In this document: piece by piece, positions 6,607 to 17,515 of the stretch
How the letters are laid out: each line of letters opens with the position of its first letter
Position numbering within the stretch: the first letter of the stretch is position 1
Assembly: GCF_004342175.1 (NCBI RefSeq)
Contig: NZ_SMAO01000001.1
Location: 248,001-312,000, forward strand
DNA: 64,000 bases
DNA from: Thiobaca trueperi
Lineage (GTDB): Bacteria > Pseudomonadota > Gammaproteobacteria > Chromatiales > Chromatiaceae
Reading direction: 5' to 3'
Translations under genes and position numbers: made by a program
The notes under the pieces: model-generated
Told to the model about the DNA's origin: nothing
The model's input: the letters and a program-made list of their open reading frames with translations, nothing else
Databases searched by the model: none

Positions 6607-7857
6607 GTGAACGATCTCCCGCTGACCGGACTTTTTTTCGCCCTGTTCGTCCTCATTGCGCTCTCGGCCTTTTTCTCCGGCTCCGAGACCGCCCTGCTCA
6701 CCATGAACCGCTACCGGCTGAAGCATCTCGCCGATCAGGGGCATCGTGGTGCACGCATCGCCCGCCGGCTGCTCGACCGCCCGGATCGGTTGATCGGACT
6801 CATCCTGCTCGGCAACAACTTCGTCAACATCATGGCCTCGTCGCTGGCCACCATCATTGCGATGCGTCTCGGCGGTGAGGCCGCCATCGGCATTGCTGCC
6901 GGACTTCTGACGCTGGTCATCCTGGTCTTCGGCGAGGTCACGCCCAAAACCTACGCCACGCTCCACCCGGAGCGACTGGCCTTTCCGGCGGCCTATGTCT
7001 ATGTCCTACTGCTCAAGGTTCTCTACCCCATTGTCTGGTCGGTCAACCTCGTCACCAACGGGCTGCTGCGACTCATGGGTATCGCCCCGGAGGGCGGCCC
7101 CGGCACGGCCCTGAGCCGCGAAGAGTTGCGTACCGTGGTCTGCGAGGCGGGCGCCATGATTCCCGAGCGCAGCCGCACCATGCTGCTGGCGATCCTCGAT
7201 CTGGAGCGCGCCACGGTCGAAGACATCATGATCCCGCGCCATGAGGTCGAAGGAATCGACATTCAGGACAGCGAGGATGAAATCCTCCAGGCAATCCGTA
7301 ACGCCAGCTATACCCGTCTGCCGCTGTTCGATGGCGGCGTCGATAACGTCATCGGTGTCTTCCATGCCCGGCATGCCCTGCATGCGCTGCTGGAGAAAGG
7401 GCTCGGCAAGGAGCATCTGCGCGAAATCGCCCACGAGCCTTATTTCGTGCCCGAGGGCACGCCACTCTATCAGCAACTGCTCAATTTCCAGCGCGGCAAG
7501 CGGCGGGTCGCGCTGGTGGTCGATGAGTACGGCGATTTTCTCGGTCTGATCACGCTCACCGATCTGCTCGAAGAGATCGTCGGCGAGTTCACCACCGATC
7601 CCGCCGACAGCATCGAAGAAATCCATTACGCAGAAGACGGCAGCCTGCTGATCGATTGCAGCATCGGCCTGCGCGAACTCAACCGCGCACTGCACTGGGA
7701 ACTCCCGACCGACGGTCCCAAGACCCTGAACGGCCTCATTCTGGAATATCTGGAGACCATTCCGGAAGCAGGCACCAGTCTCAAGCTCCATGAGCACCCG
7801 CTGGAGATCATCCAGACGGCGGACTCCGGGGTGAAGACGGTCAGGACTTGCGCTTGA
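6607..7857 (+). CDS. CNNM/CorC/HlyC-family transporter
   Basis: A 416-residue inner-membrane protein. An N-terminal DUF21 (CNNM) domain with four membrane segments (LTGLFFALFVLIALSAFFSG, signature SGSETALLTMNRYRL) is followed by a CBS pair at about 200-320 (DIMIPRHEVEGID; VALVVDEYGDFLGLITLTDL) and a C-terminal CorC/HlyC domain. The family is tied to magnesium or cobalt handling. The GTG at 6607 gives VNDLPLTGLFF; an in-frame ATG at 6580 lies inside the divergent mobA 5' region and is less likely. Confidence 0.85.
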   Translation: MNDLPLTGLFFALFVLIALSAFFSGSETALLTMNRYRLKHLADQGHRGARIARRLLDRPDRLIGLILLGNNFVNIMASSLATIIAMRLGGEAAIGIAAGLLTLVILVFGEVTPKTYATLHPERLAFPAAYVYVLLLKVLYPIVWSVNLVTNGLLRLMGIAPEGGPGTALSREELRTVVCEAGAMIPERSRTMLLAILDLERATVEDIMIPRHEVEGIDIQDSEDEILQAIRNASYTRLPLFDGGVDNVIGVFHARHALHALLEKGLGKEHLREIAHEPYFVPEGTPLYQQLLNFQRGKRRVALVVDEYGDFLGLITLTDLLEEIVGEFTTDPADSIEEIHYAEDGSLLIDCSIGLRELNRALHWELPTDGPKTLNGLILEYLETIPEAGTSLKLHEHPLEIIQTADSGVKTVRTCA

Positions 7858-8003
7858 ACCCTGGTGCTGGCCTGCGGGCTTCATCTGCCTGTGTTGCGGT
7901 CGCCAGCCTGCACCGGTGCCTTTGTAAAGTCGCTGAGATCCGCATTCCATTGCGCAAGTGTCGTTCGACCTTCATCGCTTTCACCCAAGAGGGGCGTCGC
8001 AGA

Positions 8004-10160
8004 TCATGAAACAGCGACGCCGGATGCCAGCCGGATCGGCAGGGTGCGCACCGGCTGGCCGGTGAGCGCAAAAACGGCGTTGGCGACTGCCGGGGCGATG
8101 GCCGCCGTGCCGATTCCGCTGACCCCGCCGGGTGCGGATTCACTCGGGACGAAATGGACCTCGACTGCCGGCATCTCATCGAAACGCAGCAGCGGAAAGG
8201 TGTCGAACCCGCCCTGCTCCACTTGACCATCGGCCAGCGTGATCGCGCCCTTGAGCGTGGCGGTCAGGCCAAAGACGACCCCGCCCTCGATCTGGGCGCG
8301 CACCGTATCCGGATTGACGATCTGGCCGCAGTCCAGGGCGCAGACCACCCGCAGCACCCTGACCTGGTTGTCGCTGAGCGTGACCTCGGCGATCTCGGCG
8401 ATGAGACTGCCGAACGCCTCGACGAGCGCCAGCCCGCGCGCGACCCCGGCGGGCGGGGGCGTGGTCCAGCCCGCCCGGTCGGCGGCCAGATCCAGCACCC
8501 GCAGGTGACGCGGGCTGGCGGCGAGCAGCCGGCGCCGCAGATGCAGCGGATCCTGACCGGCAAGGTGCGCCAGCTCGTCGAGAAAACATTCGGTGACATA
8601 AGCGTTCTGGGTATGACCGCCGCCGCGCCAGAGACCCGCTGGCACCGGGGTGTCGGCACGCCGGTATTCCACGCGCAGGTGTGGGATCGCATAGGCAAGA
8701 TCGACGGCTCCAGCCACCAGACTGGGATCGATCCCGTCATGGATGGCTGACGGATTGAGCCGCGCCAGCACCGAAGGACCAACGATGCGGTGGAGCCAGG
8801 CGACCGGATGGCCCTGATCGTCCAGGCCGCCATGCAGCCGGTGCAGGGTCATGGGGCGATAATAATCGTGCCGGAGATCGTCCGCGCGGGTCCAGATGAC
8901 CTGTACCGGTCGTCGGAGATACCCTGAGAGCTCCACTGCATCGGCGACGAAATCCTGCTCGCGCCGACGCCCGAAACCGCCGCCCAACAGGGTGGTCTGC
9001 ACCGAAATGCGCTCCGCTGGCAGTCCGGTGAGACGTCGCGCGGTCGCCAGCGCGCCCTGCTGGGACTGGGTCGGCGCATGGATCGCGCAATGATCCGGGC
9101 CGACATCCGCCGTGCAGTTCATGGGCTCCATGCAGGCATGCGCCTGCAAGGGCACTTCGTAAAGCGCCTCGATCCGCTGTGCTGCCGTTTCCAGTGCCGT
9201 CGTTGCGTCGCCCGCGCGATGCGCCAGGGTGCCGCGCCCGGTCAGACCGATGCGCAGACGATCACGGATGCGGTCGGTGTCGGCGATGCCGCTGGCGGGC
9301 GAGCGACAGTCGAGTTCCAGACGCTCGCGACCGCGCAGCGCGGCCCAGGTGGTCTCGGCGACCACCGCAATACCCCGGCGCACCGGCAGCACTGCCACCA
9401 CGCCTGGAGTCTGTCGGGCGGCGTCGCCGCGCCAGTTGCGCACGCTGCCGCCCAGTACGGGGCAGGGCTGGATGGTGGCATACAGCATGCCCGGCAGGCG
9501 CACGTCGAGTCCGAAGCGGGCCCCTCCCGTCACCTTGCCCGGCGTGTCGAGACGCCGCTGACGGGTGCCGATCAGGGTCCAGTCAGCGGGTGATTTCAAG
9601 GTGACCTGATCGGGAACCGGGAGACGCGCGGCGTCTGCCGCCAGCTCGGCATAGGTCAGACTGCGCACGCCATCGGCATGTTGAACCCGTGCACGGCGTG
9701 CCTGACATTCGGCTTCGGGCACGCCCCAGGTCGTCGCTGCGACTTTGATCAGAAGCGTGCGCGCCACGGCGCCGGCCTCGCGCAGCCCGGTCCATGCCTC
9801 GCGCACCGAGGTGCTGTCGCCGGTGGCCTGCTCGCCCAGGAGCTGGTTGATATAGGCCGGATCGACAGGGGCCGATTCGACCTCGATCTGATCGAGCCCG
9901 ACCTCCAGTTCCTCGGCCAGCAGCATGGGCAGGGCGGTCATGACGCCCTGCCCCATTTCCGAGCGGGCCAGCACCAGCCGGATGCGTCCGTCGCCCTGAA
10001 TGCGGATCCAGGCATTGGGCGCCAGTTCGGCGGGCGCCGCGTCCGGCGGCTCGGTGCGGGCGTGCAGCGGGAGCCCCAGCAGCAGTCCGCCGCCAGCCAG
10101 GGCGCCAATCTTCAAGAGGGTGCGACGGGTCAGCCGGCAGGCGTCAGTTGTCTCAACCAT
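8004..10160 (-). CDS. Molybdenum hydroxylase large subunit, IorB type, Tat-exported
   Basis: A 718-residue molybdopterin-binding subunit of the xanthine dehydrogenase family, closest in layout to isoquinoline 1-oxidoreductase beta subunit and related aldehyde/hydroxylase enzymes. A twin-arginine signal TRRTLLK at residues 11-17 indicates export, folded with its partner. [19 protein letters not shown] is the Mo-site segment of the family; [19 protein letters not shown] lies near residue 70. It begins inside the iorA-like gene (8-bp overlap), so the two are co-translated. The frame is open for 31 codons upstream, but that part overlaps the partner gene. The substrate is unknown, and no cytochrome subunit or CoxI-type maturation gene is nearby. 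Confidence 0.82.
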   Translation of the reverse strand: MVETTDACRLTRRTLLKIGALAGGGLLLGLPLHARTEPPDAAPAELAPNAWIRIQGDGRIRLVLARSEMGQGVMTALPMLLAEELEVGLDQIEVESAPVDPAYINQLLGEQATGDSTSVREAWTGLREAGAVARTLLIKVAATTWGVPEAECQARRARVQHADGVRSLTYAELAADAARLPVPDQVTLKSPADWTLIGTRQRRLDTPGKVTGGARFGLDVRLPGMLYATIQPCPVLGGSVRNWRGDAARQTPGVVAVLPVRRGIAVVAETTWAALRGRERLELDCRSPASGIADTDRIRDRLRIGLTGRGTLAHRAGDATTALETAAQRIEALYEVPLQAHACMEPMNCTADVGPDHCAIHAPTQSQQGALATARRLTGLPAERISVQTTLLGGGFGRRREQDFVADAVELSGYLRRPVQVIWTRADDLRHDYYRPMTLHRLHGGLDDQGHPVAWLHRIVGPSVLARLNPSAIHDGIDPSLVAGAVDLAYAIPHLRVEYRRADTPVPAGLWRGGGHTQNAYVTECFLDELAHLAGQDPLHLRRRLLAASPRHLRVLDLAADRAGWTTPPPAGVARGLALVEAFGSLIAEIAEVTLSDNQVRVLRVVCALDCGQIVNPDTVRAQIEGGVVFGLTATLKGAITLADGQVEQGGFDTFPLLRFDEMPAVEVHFVPSESAPGGVSGIGTAAIAPAVANAVFALTGQPVRTLPIRLASGVAVS

Positions 10161-10617
10161 TGCGCGCCTCGGGGTTGGTGGCGCGCTGAATGGCGCGGCG
10201 AATGCGCTGATAGGTGCCGCAGCGGCAGAGTATGCCCGACATGGCGGCATCAATCTGCGCGTCGGTGGGACGTGGCGATTCGTTCAGGAGTGCCGCCGCT
10301 GCCATCAACTGGCCTGACTGGCAGTAACCGCACTGTGGCACATCTTCCAGGATCCAGGCCAACTGCAGGGGATGACGCCCATCCGGCGAAAGACCCTCAA
10401 TGGTCGTGACGGTGCGGTCAGCCGCAGCGGCAAGCGGCGTCTGGCATGACTTGACCGGCGCCCCGTCCAGATGCACCAGACAGGCGCCGCACTCGCCCTC
10501 GCCGCAGCCATATCTGGTCCCGGTCAAGCCCAGATGGTCGCGCAGCACCCAGAGCAGGGGCGTATCCGGATCAAGCTCAAGCTCGTGCAGCTCGCCATTC
10601 AGTGTGACGGAGATCAT
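10153..10617 (-). CDS. 2Fe-2S small subunit of molybdenum hydroxylase, IorA type
   Basis: A 154-residue iron-sulfur subunit with two [2Fe-2S] domains. The plant-ferredoxin-like motif CGEGECGAC and a later Cys (VKSCQTP) hold one cluster; CGYCQSGQ and [16 protein letters not shown] hold the second. It passes electrons from the Mo site of the downstream subunit to an acceptor, and probably travels with it through the Tat system. It overlaps the large-subunit gene by 8 bp and is preceded by a repeat doublet that separates it from the DHH gene on the same strand. Confidence 0.87.
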   Translation of the reverse strand: MISVTLNGELHELELDPDTPLLWVLRDHLGLTGTRYGCGEGECGACLVHLDGAPVKSCQTPLAAAADRTVTTIEGLSPDGRHPLQLAWILEDVPQCGYCQSGQLMAAAALLNESPRPTDAQIDAAMSGILCRCGTYQRIRRAIQRATNPEARNG

Positions 10618-10635
10618 TGGTTTTCCAGGTTCAGG

Positions 10636-10828
10636 TTAAACCGCGTCCAGCGCGGCATGTGATGTTTTTGGATTGGATCAGCCGCAGCTGCATCCGCGAC
10701 CGTCGGAGCGGACGCGGCTTAAACGATTAAAAAATATAATTTTAAACCGCGTCTCCACCAGGGGCCGTGGTTGCGCCAACGCTGAACCCGGCTCGGGACT
10801 CAGCGTCTCGCTCTGGACGCGGTTTAAA
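10636..10828. repeat. TTAAACCGCG composite repeat, doublet 2
   Basis: Module 10636-10723 (TTAAACCGCGTCC to GGACGCGGCTTAAA, subfamily A) is joined by linker 10724-10740 (CGATTAAAAAATATAAT) to module 10741-10828 (subfamily B, like 28377-28461). Its right end supplies the TAA stop of the DHH gene. Confidence 0.85.
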
Positions 10829-11774
10829 ATGCGGCGCGGAAGGCATCCAGAAAGCGGTCGAAATCCGTCTCCGGCAGATCGTTGATCCCCGCCGCTGCCC
10901 GGCGTCCGCCGCCGGTCGGAAAGTGACGGCAGAGCGTATCCGCGCCATCCGGTCGCGTCAGGGGTGCGCGCACGCTGACCAGAAAGCCTCCAGCCGGGAG
11001 CCGGGTCAGGATGGCATGGCCCTGATCCGGCGCCCCTTGTGCCAGTTCATTCGCCAGCACGCCGCTGGCACGGCGCGCCCAGGGTTCGTCAGGCAGGACG
11101 AACAGCCGGTGCGTGGCGTCCGCGAATTCCGGCACCAGGGCACACGCGCACGCCATATCATCCGCATAACCGTTGCGCAGCAACGCAAAGGCCGGATCCC
11201 CGGCGATGAAATCGAGCGGGTCGGCATAAGGCTGCAAGCGCCGGAAGAGTACATCCGGCGCGAGATGCAGATCCGCGACCGTTGCCCCATAGCCGTTGTA
11301 GTTGAGATAGATGCCGAGATCCCGCAACCGGCCAAGCTCGGCCTCGCTCAGCCCCAGCGGTTCCGCCGCGCGCCGGGCGGCCTGGTCGAAATTGTCGCCG
11401 AAGGTGCCGACCACTGCCCAGGCACGTTGAGTGCCGTTCAGTGCGTCATCCACCAGTAGACTCGTGCCCCGATCCGGCAGGGTTTCGATCTGAACATCGA
11501 GCGCCGGATGAGCGGGGATGTCGCCGGCAAAATGGTGATCGATATAGCGTACCTGAACGCCCGCATCCAGCAGCCGGATCAGCGCCGTCCGGTTGCTGTC
11601 CAGCGAGATGTCGAGCACGGTGACGCTCGCCGCATCCAGCGGCACCCGTTCGAGCAGATTGATTTCGCGTTTGGGACCGGTGATCAGCAGACTGTCGCGC
11701 GGTTCGGTCAGACGCAACTGCTGGAGTGCGCAGAGTCCGTCTGCGTCGCCATTGAAAACGTCATAATGAGTCAT
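10824..11774 (-). CDS. DHH-family phosphoesterase
   Basis: A 316-residue protein beginning MTHYDVFNGDADGLCALQQL. NGDADG (8-13), VTVLDIS and DHH (79-81) are the metal-binding motifs of the DHH/DHHA1 phosphoesterases, which include RecJ, NrnA and c-di-AMP hydrolases; a glycine-rich GGGRRAAAG segment near the C-terminus matches DHHA1. The exact substrate cannot be assigned. The frame is open far upstream, but that part overlaps the divergent ndk gene and has no family match, so the ATG at 11774 is the start. Its TAA stop is part of a repeat. Confidence 0.8.
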   Translation of the reverse strand: MTHYDVFNGDADGLCALQQLRLTEPRDSLLITGPKREINLLERVPLDAASVTVLDISLDSNRTALIRLLDAGVQVRYIDHHFAGDIPAHPALDVQIETLPDRGTSLLVDDALNGTQRAWAVVGTFGDNFDQAARRAAEPLGLSEAELGRLRDLGIYLNYNGYGATVADLHLAPDVLFRRLQPYADPLDFIAGDPAFALLRNGYADDMACACALVPEFADATHRLFVLPDEPWARRASGVLANELAQGAPDQGHAILTRLPAGGFLVSVRAPLTRPDGADTLCRHFPTGGGRRAAAGINDLPETDFDRFLDAFRAAF

Positions 11775-11984
11775 GAAGAGGCGTCCGGGTGCGGCAGGGT
11801 CGAAGCGCATTATCCACTCAAGCCGGAAGATGGGCCAACTGAACAGGGGATGTCCAGCATTGCCGGGTGCGGTCGCGACCGGTAGACTTAACGATTGACT
11901 GAACGTCGAGCCCTGATCGGATCGACAACCTCCCGATGTCAAATCCAACCACCCTTTGAATTCAATATCCTGTCTGGAGCCCGC

Positions 11985-12413
11985 ATGGCCATCGAGCGTA
12001 CCCTGTCCATCATCAAACCCAATGCCGTCGCCAAGGACGCCATCGGTGCCATTCTGAGCCGCTTCGAGGCCGCCGGTCTGCGCATCGTCGCCGCCCGCAT
12101 GCTGCATCTGAGCCGCGAGCAGGCCTGTGCCTTCTATGCCATTCATCAGGGCAAGCCATTCTTCGACGAACTGGTCGATTTCATGATCTCGGGTCCGGTC
12201 ATGGTCCAGGCGCTCGAAGGCGAGGACGCGGTCGCCAAGAACCGCGACATCATGGGCGCCACCAATCCGGCCAACGCCGCACCTGGCACCATTCGCGCCG
12301 ATTTCGCCGACTCCTTCACCGAAAACGCGGCGCATGGCTCGGATGCGGCGGATACGGCCGAGGTTGAGATCGCCTTCTTCTTCCCGGAAGGCGTCTGCCC
12401 CCGCACCCGCTGA
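11985..12413 (+). CDS. ndk: Nucleoside diphosphate kinase
   Basis: A 142-residue enzyme that balances nucleoside triphosphates by transferring the gamma phosphate through a phospho-histidine. The N-terminus [16 protein letters not shown] and the active-site segment NAAHGSDA with His117 are diagnostic. It is the first gene of the ndk-rlmN-pilW-rodZ-hisS-yfgM-bamB-der block, 13 bp ahead of rlmN, and divergent from the DHH gene. Confidence 0.97.
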   Translation: MAIERTLSIIKPNAVAKDAIGAILSRFEAAGLRIVAARMLHLSREQACAFYAIHQGKPFFDELVDFMISGPVMVQALEGEDAVAKNRDIMGATNPANAAPGTIRADFADSFTENAAHGSDAADTAEVEIAFFFPEGVCPRTR

Positions 12414-12426
12414 AACAGGTCCGTCC

Positions 12427-13533
12427 ATGACCGCCACACCCATTGCGACCGGGTCCAGACCCAATCTGCTCGATCTGAGCCTTGCCGAGTGCGAGGCGCT
12501 GGTCGTTGGACTGGGGGTGAAGGCGTTTCATGGACGCAATCTGTTCAAATGGATTCACAAACATGGCGTGACCGATCTCGACGCCATGACCGATCTGTCC
12601 AAGACCCTGCGCGAAGGGCTGCGCGAGACGGTCGAGATCCGTCTGCCGCGTCTTGCTGCGGCCCATCCCTCGGCGGACGGCACCATCAAATGGATCTTCG
12701 AACTCCATGACGGGCAGCGCATCGAGACGGTTTTTATCCCCGAAGGACGCCGCCGCACCATCTGCGTGTCGTCGCAGGTCGGCTGCGCCCTGGAATGCGC
12801 CTTCTGCGCCACCGCCCGCCAGGGCTTCAACCGCAATCTGACGGTCGGCGAGATCATCGGCCAGGTCTGGCACGCCGCGCGCCAGCTCGACAAACCGCCA
12901 ACCAATATCGTCATGATGGGCATGGGCGAACCGCTCGCCAACTTCGAGGCAGTGGTCAAGGCGATGGACATCATGCAGGACGATCTCGCCTATATGCTCG
13001 CCAAACAGCGGGTCACGCTCAGTACCTCCGGCATCGTCCCCAACATCTACCGGCTGCGCGAGGTCAGCGATGTCTCGCTGGCGGTCTCGCTGCACGCGCC
13101 CAACGACGCGCTGCGCGATCAACTGGTGCCGATCAACCGCAAATATCCGCTGGCGGAGCTGCTGCCCGCCTGCAAGGCCTATGTCGCGAACGACAAGCGT
13201 CGCAAAGTGACCTGGGAGTACGTCATGCTCGATGGCGTCAATGACAGTCTGGCCCACGCCAAACAGCTCATCCGTCTGCTCGAAGGCGTGCCGTCGAAGC
13301 TCAATCTGATCCCCTTCAATCCCTTTACCGGAAGCGATTTCGGTACCTCGCCGCCCGAGCGCATTGAGGCGTTCCGGGTGCGGCTCACCCGCGCCGGCAT
13401 CTTTGCCATGACCCGCAGGACGCGGGGCGACGAGGTGGCGGCGGCCTGTGGACAACTGGTCGGTCGCGTTGAGGATCGCACGCGCCGGCTTGGGCCGGTG
13501 CGGATCGAGACCGGACGGAGGATCGCTTCATGA
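12427..13533 (+). CDS. rlmN: 23S rRNA/tRNA m2A methyltransferase
   Basis: A radical-SAM enzyme of 368 residues that methylates C2 of A2503 in 23S rRNA and A37 in some tRNAs. The cluster motif CALECAFC has cysteines at 120, 124 and 127. [11 protein letters not shown] and the later FNPFTGSDF are family signatures. The last bases overlap pilW (ATGA at 13530-13533). Confidence 0.96.
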   Translation: MTATPIATGSRPNLLDLSLAECEALVVGLGVKAFHGRNLFKWIHKHGVTDLDAMTDLSKTLREGLRETVEIRLPRLAAAHPSADGTIKWIFELHDGQRIETVFIPEGRRRTICVSSQVGCALECAFCATARQGFNRNLTVGEIIGQVWHAARQLDKPPTNIVMMGMGEPLANFEAVVKAMDIMQDDLAYMLAKQRVTLSTSGIVPNIYRLREVSDVSLAVSLHAPNDALRDQLVPINRKYPLAELLPACKAYVANDKRRKVTWEYVMLDGVNDSLAHAKQLIRLLEGVPSKLNLIPFNPFTGSDFGTSPPERIEAFRVRLTRAGIFAMTRRTRGDEVAAACGQLVGRVEDRTRRLGPVRIETGRRIAS

Positions 13534-14312
13534 GCAGCCGACTCGTGCGTCGTTTCATGCTCGCCCTCGGACTCAGTCTGCTGCTGGCGGCCTGCGCCGG
13601 CAAAAAAGCCATCCAGGCAGACAATGAGGCGCTTGGCCTGAATCCGGAGGACAGTCCGGCTGAACTCTATGTCCGCATGGCGGAAGAGTATTATTCGCGC
13701 GGACAGACTGAAGTCGCCCTCCGCCGCGCACTGCAGGCGATCGAAGCGGATAACAGCTATCCGCGCGCCCATGTCTGGCTGGCTTTTCTCTATGAGGAGA
13801 TTGGACAGGCCGACAAGGCCCGGCAGCACTATGACCAGGCACTCGAACTCGCGCCGAACAATGCGGACGTGCTCTACGCCTACGGTTCCTTCCAGTGCCG
13901 GCAGAAACGCTATGCCGAGGCCGACGCGCAATTCGCCAAGGCGCTGGCCAATCCGCTCTACAGCACCCCCTGGATCGCCATGACCAACGCCGGCAACTGC
14001 GCCGCAACGGCGGGCAACGCCAGCAAGGCGGAGACTTACTATCGCTCGGCGCTCAACGCCAGCCCGACCTTTGGCCCGGCGCTGGTCAAGCTGGCCGAGA
14101 TCGCCTACAACCGTGGCGACACCAAGGCGGCGAAAGGCTATCTGGACCGCTACTTCGAGCCGGCGACGATCCGCACGCCCAGCACATCCTATAGCGCCCT
14201 CACCATCGGCACGCAGATCGAACGCAAACTCGGCAATCGCAAGCGCGCGGACGAATACGAGCGGGCGCTGAAAACCAATTTCCCTCAAGCGCCCAAAACC
14301 CGAGAGTTGTAG
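13530..14312 (+). CDS. pilW: Type IV pilus biogenesis lipoprotein
   Basis: A 260-residue outer-membrane lipoprotein (lipobox LLAAC near residue 22) with about four to five TPR repeats ([20 protein letters not shown], then [20 protein letters not shown]). This is the PilW/PilF pilotin, which helps secretin PilQ form multimers. The rlmN-pilW-rodZ gene order is the usual one in gammaproteobacteria with type IV pili. The start overlaps the rlmN stop. Confidence 0.9.
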   Translation: MSSRLVRRFMLALGLSLLLAACAGKKAIQADNEALGLNPEDSPAELYVRMAEEYYSRGQTEVALRRALQAIEADNSYPRAHVWLAFLYEEIGQADKARQHYDQALELAPNNADVLYAYGSFQCRQKRYAEADAQFAKALANPLYSTPWIAMTNAGNCAATAGNASKAETYYRSALNASPTFGPALVKLAEIAYNRGDTKAAKGYLDRYFEPATIRTPSTSYSALTIGTQIERKLGNRKRADEYERALKTNFPQAPKTREL

Positions 14313-14327
14313 GAACCACCTGTCGTC

Positions 14328-15350
14328 ATGAATCAATCAGACATCATCCACCCAGACACGGACACGCTGGCTGATCCCGTCGAGCGCCCGGGCCAGCGCC
14401 TGCGCGCGGAGCGTGAGTCGCGCGGGATCGAGATCGAACGCATTGCCGCGCAACTCCATCTGCGCCGCGAGGTGGTGGAGGCGCTGGAGCAGGATCGTTA
14501 CGAGGCGCTGCCGGCCCCGGTCTTCATCACCGGCTATCTGAGCAATTACGCGCGTCTGCTTGGCATCGATTCTCAGTCCATCGTCCAGTCCTACCGGGCT
14601 TCGCTCTCGCCCGTCGAGCTGCCCATCCCGCATGCCATGTCCGCGCCGCCGCGTCCTGGACACGCTGGCGGACTCTGGGTAAGCCTCATCAGTCTGGCCC
14701 TGATCGGCGCGGTCATCGCCATGGTCATTCTCTGGTGGCAGGATCGTTCCAGACTGGAGCCGGGATTTGCCTCCGATCTCGCGCCATCGCTGTTCGGTCA
14801 GGCTCCGCCAGCCGCTGAACCCGACAGCGGGACCGAGAGTCCGCTTGACCAGACCTCAGCCGCCGTCATGGATCCGCCGGTCGATCCCACGCTGGAGCCT
14901 GTTGTCGATCAGCCGCCGCCAGCCGAAACGGCGGCATCGACGGCCGCGCCGGCTGTTCAGCCGGTCGTGCCGCCGATGGCGCCCGCCACGCCGCCGCCTG
15001 CCCCGAACCAGCCGGTTCCGGATGCGCCCTCTCAGCCACCCGCAGCGACCGCTCAGCCCGCCCTGGTTGCCGAGGATGCCGAACCTACTGACGAGGCAAC
15101 ATCAGCCGAGATCGTCCTCGAATTTTCCGGCGCGACCTGGGTCACGGTGCGGGGGAGCGATGGCAAGGTGGTTCTCAATGGCGAAATGCGCGACGGCGAC
15201 CGCCGCGTGCTGGGCGGTCAACCGCCCTATAAATTCGTCATTGGCAATGCCGCCGCGACCCGGATGACCGTCGGCGGCGAACCCTTCGATGTGGTGAACC
15301 GCTCGCGCGGCAATGTGGCGCGTTTTTCACTCGACCCGACCGTTGAATAA
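14328..15350 (+). CDS. rodZ: Cytoskeleton protein RodZ
   Basis: A 340-residue protein that links MreB filaments to the inner membrane. Domains in order: an N-terminal helix-turn-helix (GQRLRAERESRGIEIERIAA, about 22-90), one membrane segment (about 117-137), a long Pro/Ala-rich periplasmic linker (about 150-255), and a C-terminal DUF4115 domain (EIVLEFSGATWVTVRGSDGK). ispG, which normally follows rodZ in many gammaproteobacteria, is absent here and hisS follows directly. Confidence 0.92.
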   Translation: MNQSDIIHPDTDTLADPVERPGQRLRAERESRGIEIERIAAQLHLRREVVEALEQDRYEALPAPVFITGYLSNYARLLGIDSQSIVQSYRASLSPVELPIPHAMSAPPRPGHAGGLWVSLISLALIGAVIAMVILWWQDRSRLEPGFASDLAPSLFGQAPPAAEPDSGTESPLDQTSAAVMDPPVDPTLEPVVDQPPPAETAASTAAPAVQPVVPPMAPATPPPAPNQPVPDAPSQPPAATAQPALVAEDAEPTDEATSAEIVLEFSGATWVTVRGSDGKVVLNGEMRDGDRRVLGGQPPYKFVIGNAAATRMTVGGEPFDVVNRSRGNVARFSLDPTVE

Positions 15351-15428
15351 TCCGCCAGCCGCCAGTCGGCTTCGCTCAGAACCAGCTTCGATTATCCGCT
15401 CCGGCACCGATCAGACCTCCCATCGCAC

Positions 15429-16691
15429 ATGAGTAAACATCTCCAGGCCATTCGCGGGATGCATGACATCCTGCCGGAACGGATCGCCCTCTGGCACTGC
15501 GTCGAAGACACCGCGCGTCAGGTACTCGCCGGTTACGGCTATGCGGAAATCCGCACGCCGCTGGTCGAAGTGACCGATCTCTTCAAACGCTCCATCGGCG
15601 AGGTCACCGACATCGTCGAAAAGGAGATGTACAGCTTCGACGACCGCAACGGCGACAGTCTGAGCCTGCGTCCCGAGGGCACGGCAAGCTGCGTGCGCGC
15701 CGCCATCGAACATGGTCTGCTGGTGCAGCCGCAGCGGCTCTGGTATCGCGGCCCCATGTTCCGTTACGAGCGCCCCCAGCGCGGACGTTACCGGCAGTTC
15801 CACCAGATCGGGGTCGAGGCCTTCGGTCTGGCCGGCCCGGACATCGATCTGGAACTCATCCTGCTCACCGCCCGTCTCTGGCGTCTGCTCGGACTCAGTG
15901 GTTTCCGGCTGGAGATCAACAGTCTCGGCGATGCAGACGAGCGTCTGGCCTATCGCGAGCAGCTCATCGCCTATCTTGCCAGTCATGCCGACCAGCTCGA
16001 CGCCGACAGTCTCAAACGTCTGCACACCAACCCGCTGCGTGTGCTGGATTCCAAACATCCGCAGACCCAGCAGATCGTCGCCGGTGCGCCCTCGCTCATG
16101 GATCATCTGGGCGAGGAGACCCGCACTCATTTCGAGCGGATCTGCCGGGGACTCGATGACGCTGGCGTCGCCTATCGCGTCAATCCGCGTCTGGTGCGTG
16201 GACTGGATTATTACAACCGCACCGTTTTCGAGTGGATCACCGACGACCTCGGCGCTCAGGGCACCGTCTGCGCCGGTGGGCGCTATGATGGTCTGGTTGA
16301 ACAGCTTGGCGGTCGTTCCACCCCGGCGGTCGGTTTCGCAATGGGACTGGAGCGCCTGATCGAACTGCTGGAACTTGCCGGTCATACCAGCGAACCGCCG
16401 CTCGACGCCTATCTGGTCGCCGTCGGCGAGCCGGCACAGGCCGCCGCCCCGCTGCTGGCCGAGCGGCTGCGCGACGCCGTGCCCGCGCTGCGTCTCCTGA
16501 CCCACAGCGGCGGCGGCAGTTTCAAGAGCCAGTTCAAGCGCGCCGACAAGAGCGGCGCCCGTTATGCGCTGGTGCTGGGCGAAACCGAGCTGGAACGCGG
16601 CGTGATCGGGGTCAAACACCTGCGCGAGGAAGGCGAGCAGCGCGAGCTGGGGTTTGACGAGCTGGCGGCGTTTTTGCGTATGCCTGGCTGA
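15429..16691 (+). CDS. hisS: Histidine-tRNA ligase
   Basis: A class II synthetase of 420 residues. Motif 1 lies in [11 protein letters not shown], motif 2 in [20 protein letters not shown], histidine loop [15 protein letters not shown], and motif 3 in [12 protein letters not shown]; the C-terminal anticodon-binding domain is present. Length is normal for the family. It sits in the rodZ-hisS-yfgM-bamB-der block. Confidence 0.97.
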   Translation: MSKHLQAIRGMHDILPERIALWHCVEDTARQVLAGYGYAEIRTPLVEVTDLFKRSIGEVTDIVEKEMYSFDDRNGDSLSLRPEGTASCVRAAIEHGLLVQPQRLWYRGPMFRYERPQRGRYRQFHQIGVEAFGLAGPDIDLELILLTARLWRLLGLSGFRLEINSLGDADERLAYREQLIAYLASHADQLDADSLKRLHTNPLRVLDSKHPQTQQIVAGAPSLMDHLGEETRTHFERICRGLDDAGVAYRVNPRLVRGLDYYNRTVFEWITDDLGAQGTVCAGGRYDGLVEQLGGRSTPAVGFAMGLERLIELLELAGHTSEPPLDAYLVAVGEPAQAAAPLLAERLRDAVPALRLLTHSGGGSFKSQFKRADKSGARYALVLGETELERGVIGVKHLREEGEQRELGFDELAAFLRMPG

Positions 16692-16720
16692 TTCTGCGAT
16701 TATTTCTGACGGAGAGACAA

Positions 16721-17347
16721 GTGAGTTACGAAACCGACGAGGAAAAGGTCGAAGCCATCAAAAAATGGTGGAAGGAGAACGGGGTGTCCGTGATGGCGGG
16801 CGTTCTGATTGGCTTCGGCGCCATCTATGGCTGGCGTTTCTGGGGCGAGTATCGCGAAAACGTCGCGGCTCAGGCATCCAGTACCTTCGAGCAGGTGCTC
16901 AACAACGCCACAGCCAATCAGACTGACGCGGTCGTCCAGCAGGCGGATGTGCTCAAAGACGAGTTCGGCTCGACGCCCTATGCCACGCTGGGCTCGCTGG
17001 TCGCGGCGAAGGCGCTCTATCAGTCGGGCAAGACCGCCGAGGCCATTGCCGCGCTGCAAGAGACGATCAAGCAGGCTCCGGATCCCGCACTGGCCAGCAT
17101 CGCCGCGTTGCGGCTGGCGCGTATTCAAGTCGCTGAGGGTCAGTTGGACGAAGCGACGGCGACCATCGCGGCCCATGACAAAAGCACAGCCTTTGCCGGT
17201 GAGTTCGCAGCGGTGCGCGGCGATATCGCGGCGGCACGCGGGGATCACGCCGCCGCGCGCGTCGCCTATGAGCAGGCCATCGAGAAAGGCAGCGGTCTGT
17301 CGCAACTGCTGCGGCTCAAGCTCGATAATCTCCCAAGCGCCGGGTAG
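16721..17347 (+). CDS. yfgM: YfgM-like ancillary SecYEG/BAM TPR protein
   Basis: A 208-residue inner-membrane protein with a short cytoplasmic start (YETDEEKVEAIKKWWKENG), one membrane segment (about 22-40) and a periplasmic TPR region. This is the YfgM/DUF2133 pattern; in E. coli YfgM associates with SecYEG and PpiD. It starts with GTG at 16721, chosen because GGAGAG lies a few bases upstream and the family N-terminus begins here. It precedes bamB as in E. coli. Confidence 0.9.
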   Translation: MSYETDEEKVEAIKKWWKENGVSVMAGVLIGFGAIYGWRFWGEYRENVAAQASSTFEQVLNNATANQTDAVVQQADVLKDEFGSTPYATLGSLVAAKALYQSGKTAEAIAALQETIKQAPDPALASIAALRLARIQVAEGQLDEATATIAAHDKSTAFAGEFAAVRGDIAAARGDHAAARVAYEQAIEKGSGLSQLLRLKLDNLPSAG

Positions 17348-17391
17348 ACAATATTCTGGGAATCGCATGTCCGAATCATGATTTTGATTCA

Positions 17392-17482
17392 GACAGGATT
17401 AACCGGATGAATCAGGATTAACAAGATTTAAAACAAGGATTTGAAAAATCCTGTTAATCCTGTTAATCCTGTTAATCCTGTC
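17392..17482. repeat. GGATTAACA-family repeat, copy d
   Basis: ACAGGATTAACCGGATGAATC on the left; on the right four AATCCTGTT-type units in a 9-bp tandem array (17446-17482). It lies between yfgM and bamB inside an operon. The 9-bp period keeps a reading frame open (repeating Asn-Pro-Val), which falsely extends bamB upstream. Confidence 0.85.
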
Positions 17483-17515
17483 AAAAGCTATATCAAGCAC
17501 CGCACACAGGCTCCT

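Noticed and set aside
11775-12464. Extension of the DHH-family frame upstream to 12464
   Set aside because: The extension overlaps ndk on the other strand and has no family similarity; the motif MTHYDVFNGDADG begins at 11774.
17441-17515. Upstream start of bamB giving repeated Asn-Pro-Val residues
   Set aside because: It is translation of the 9-bp repeat; the lipoprotein signal peptide starts at 17516.
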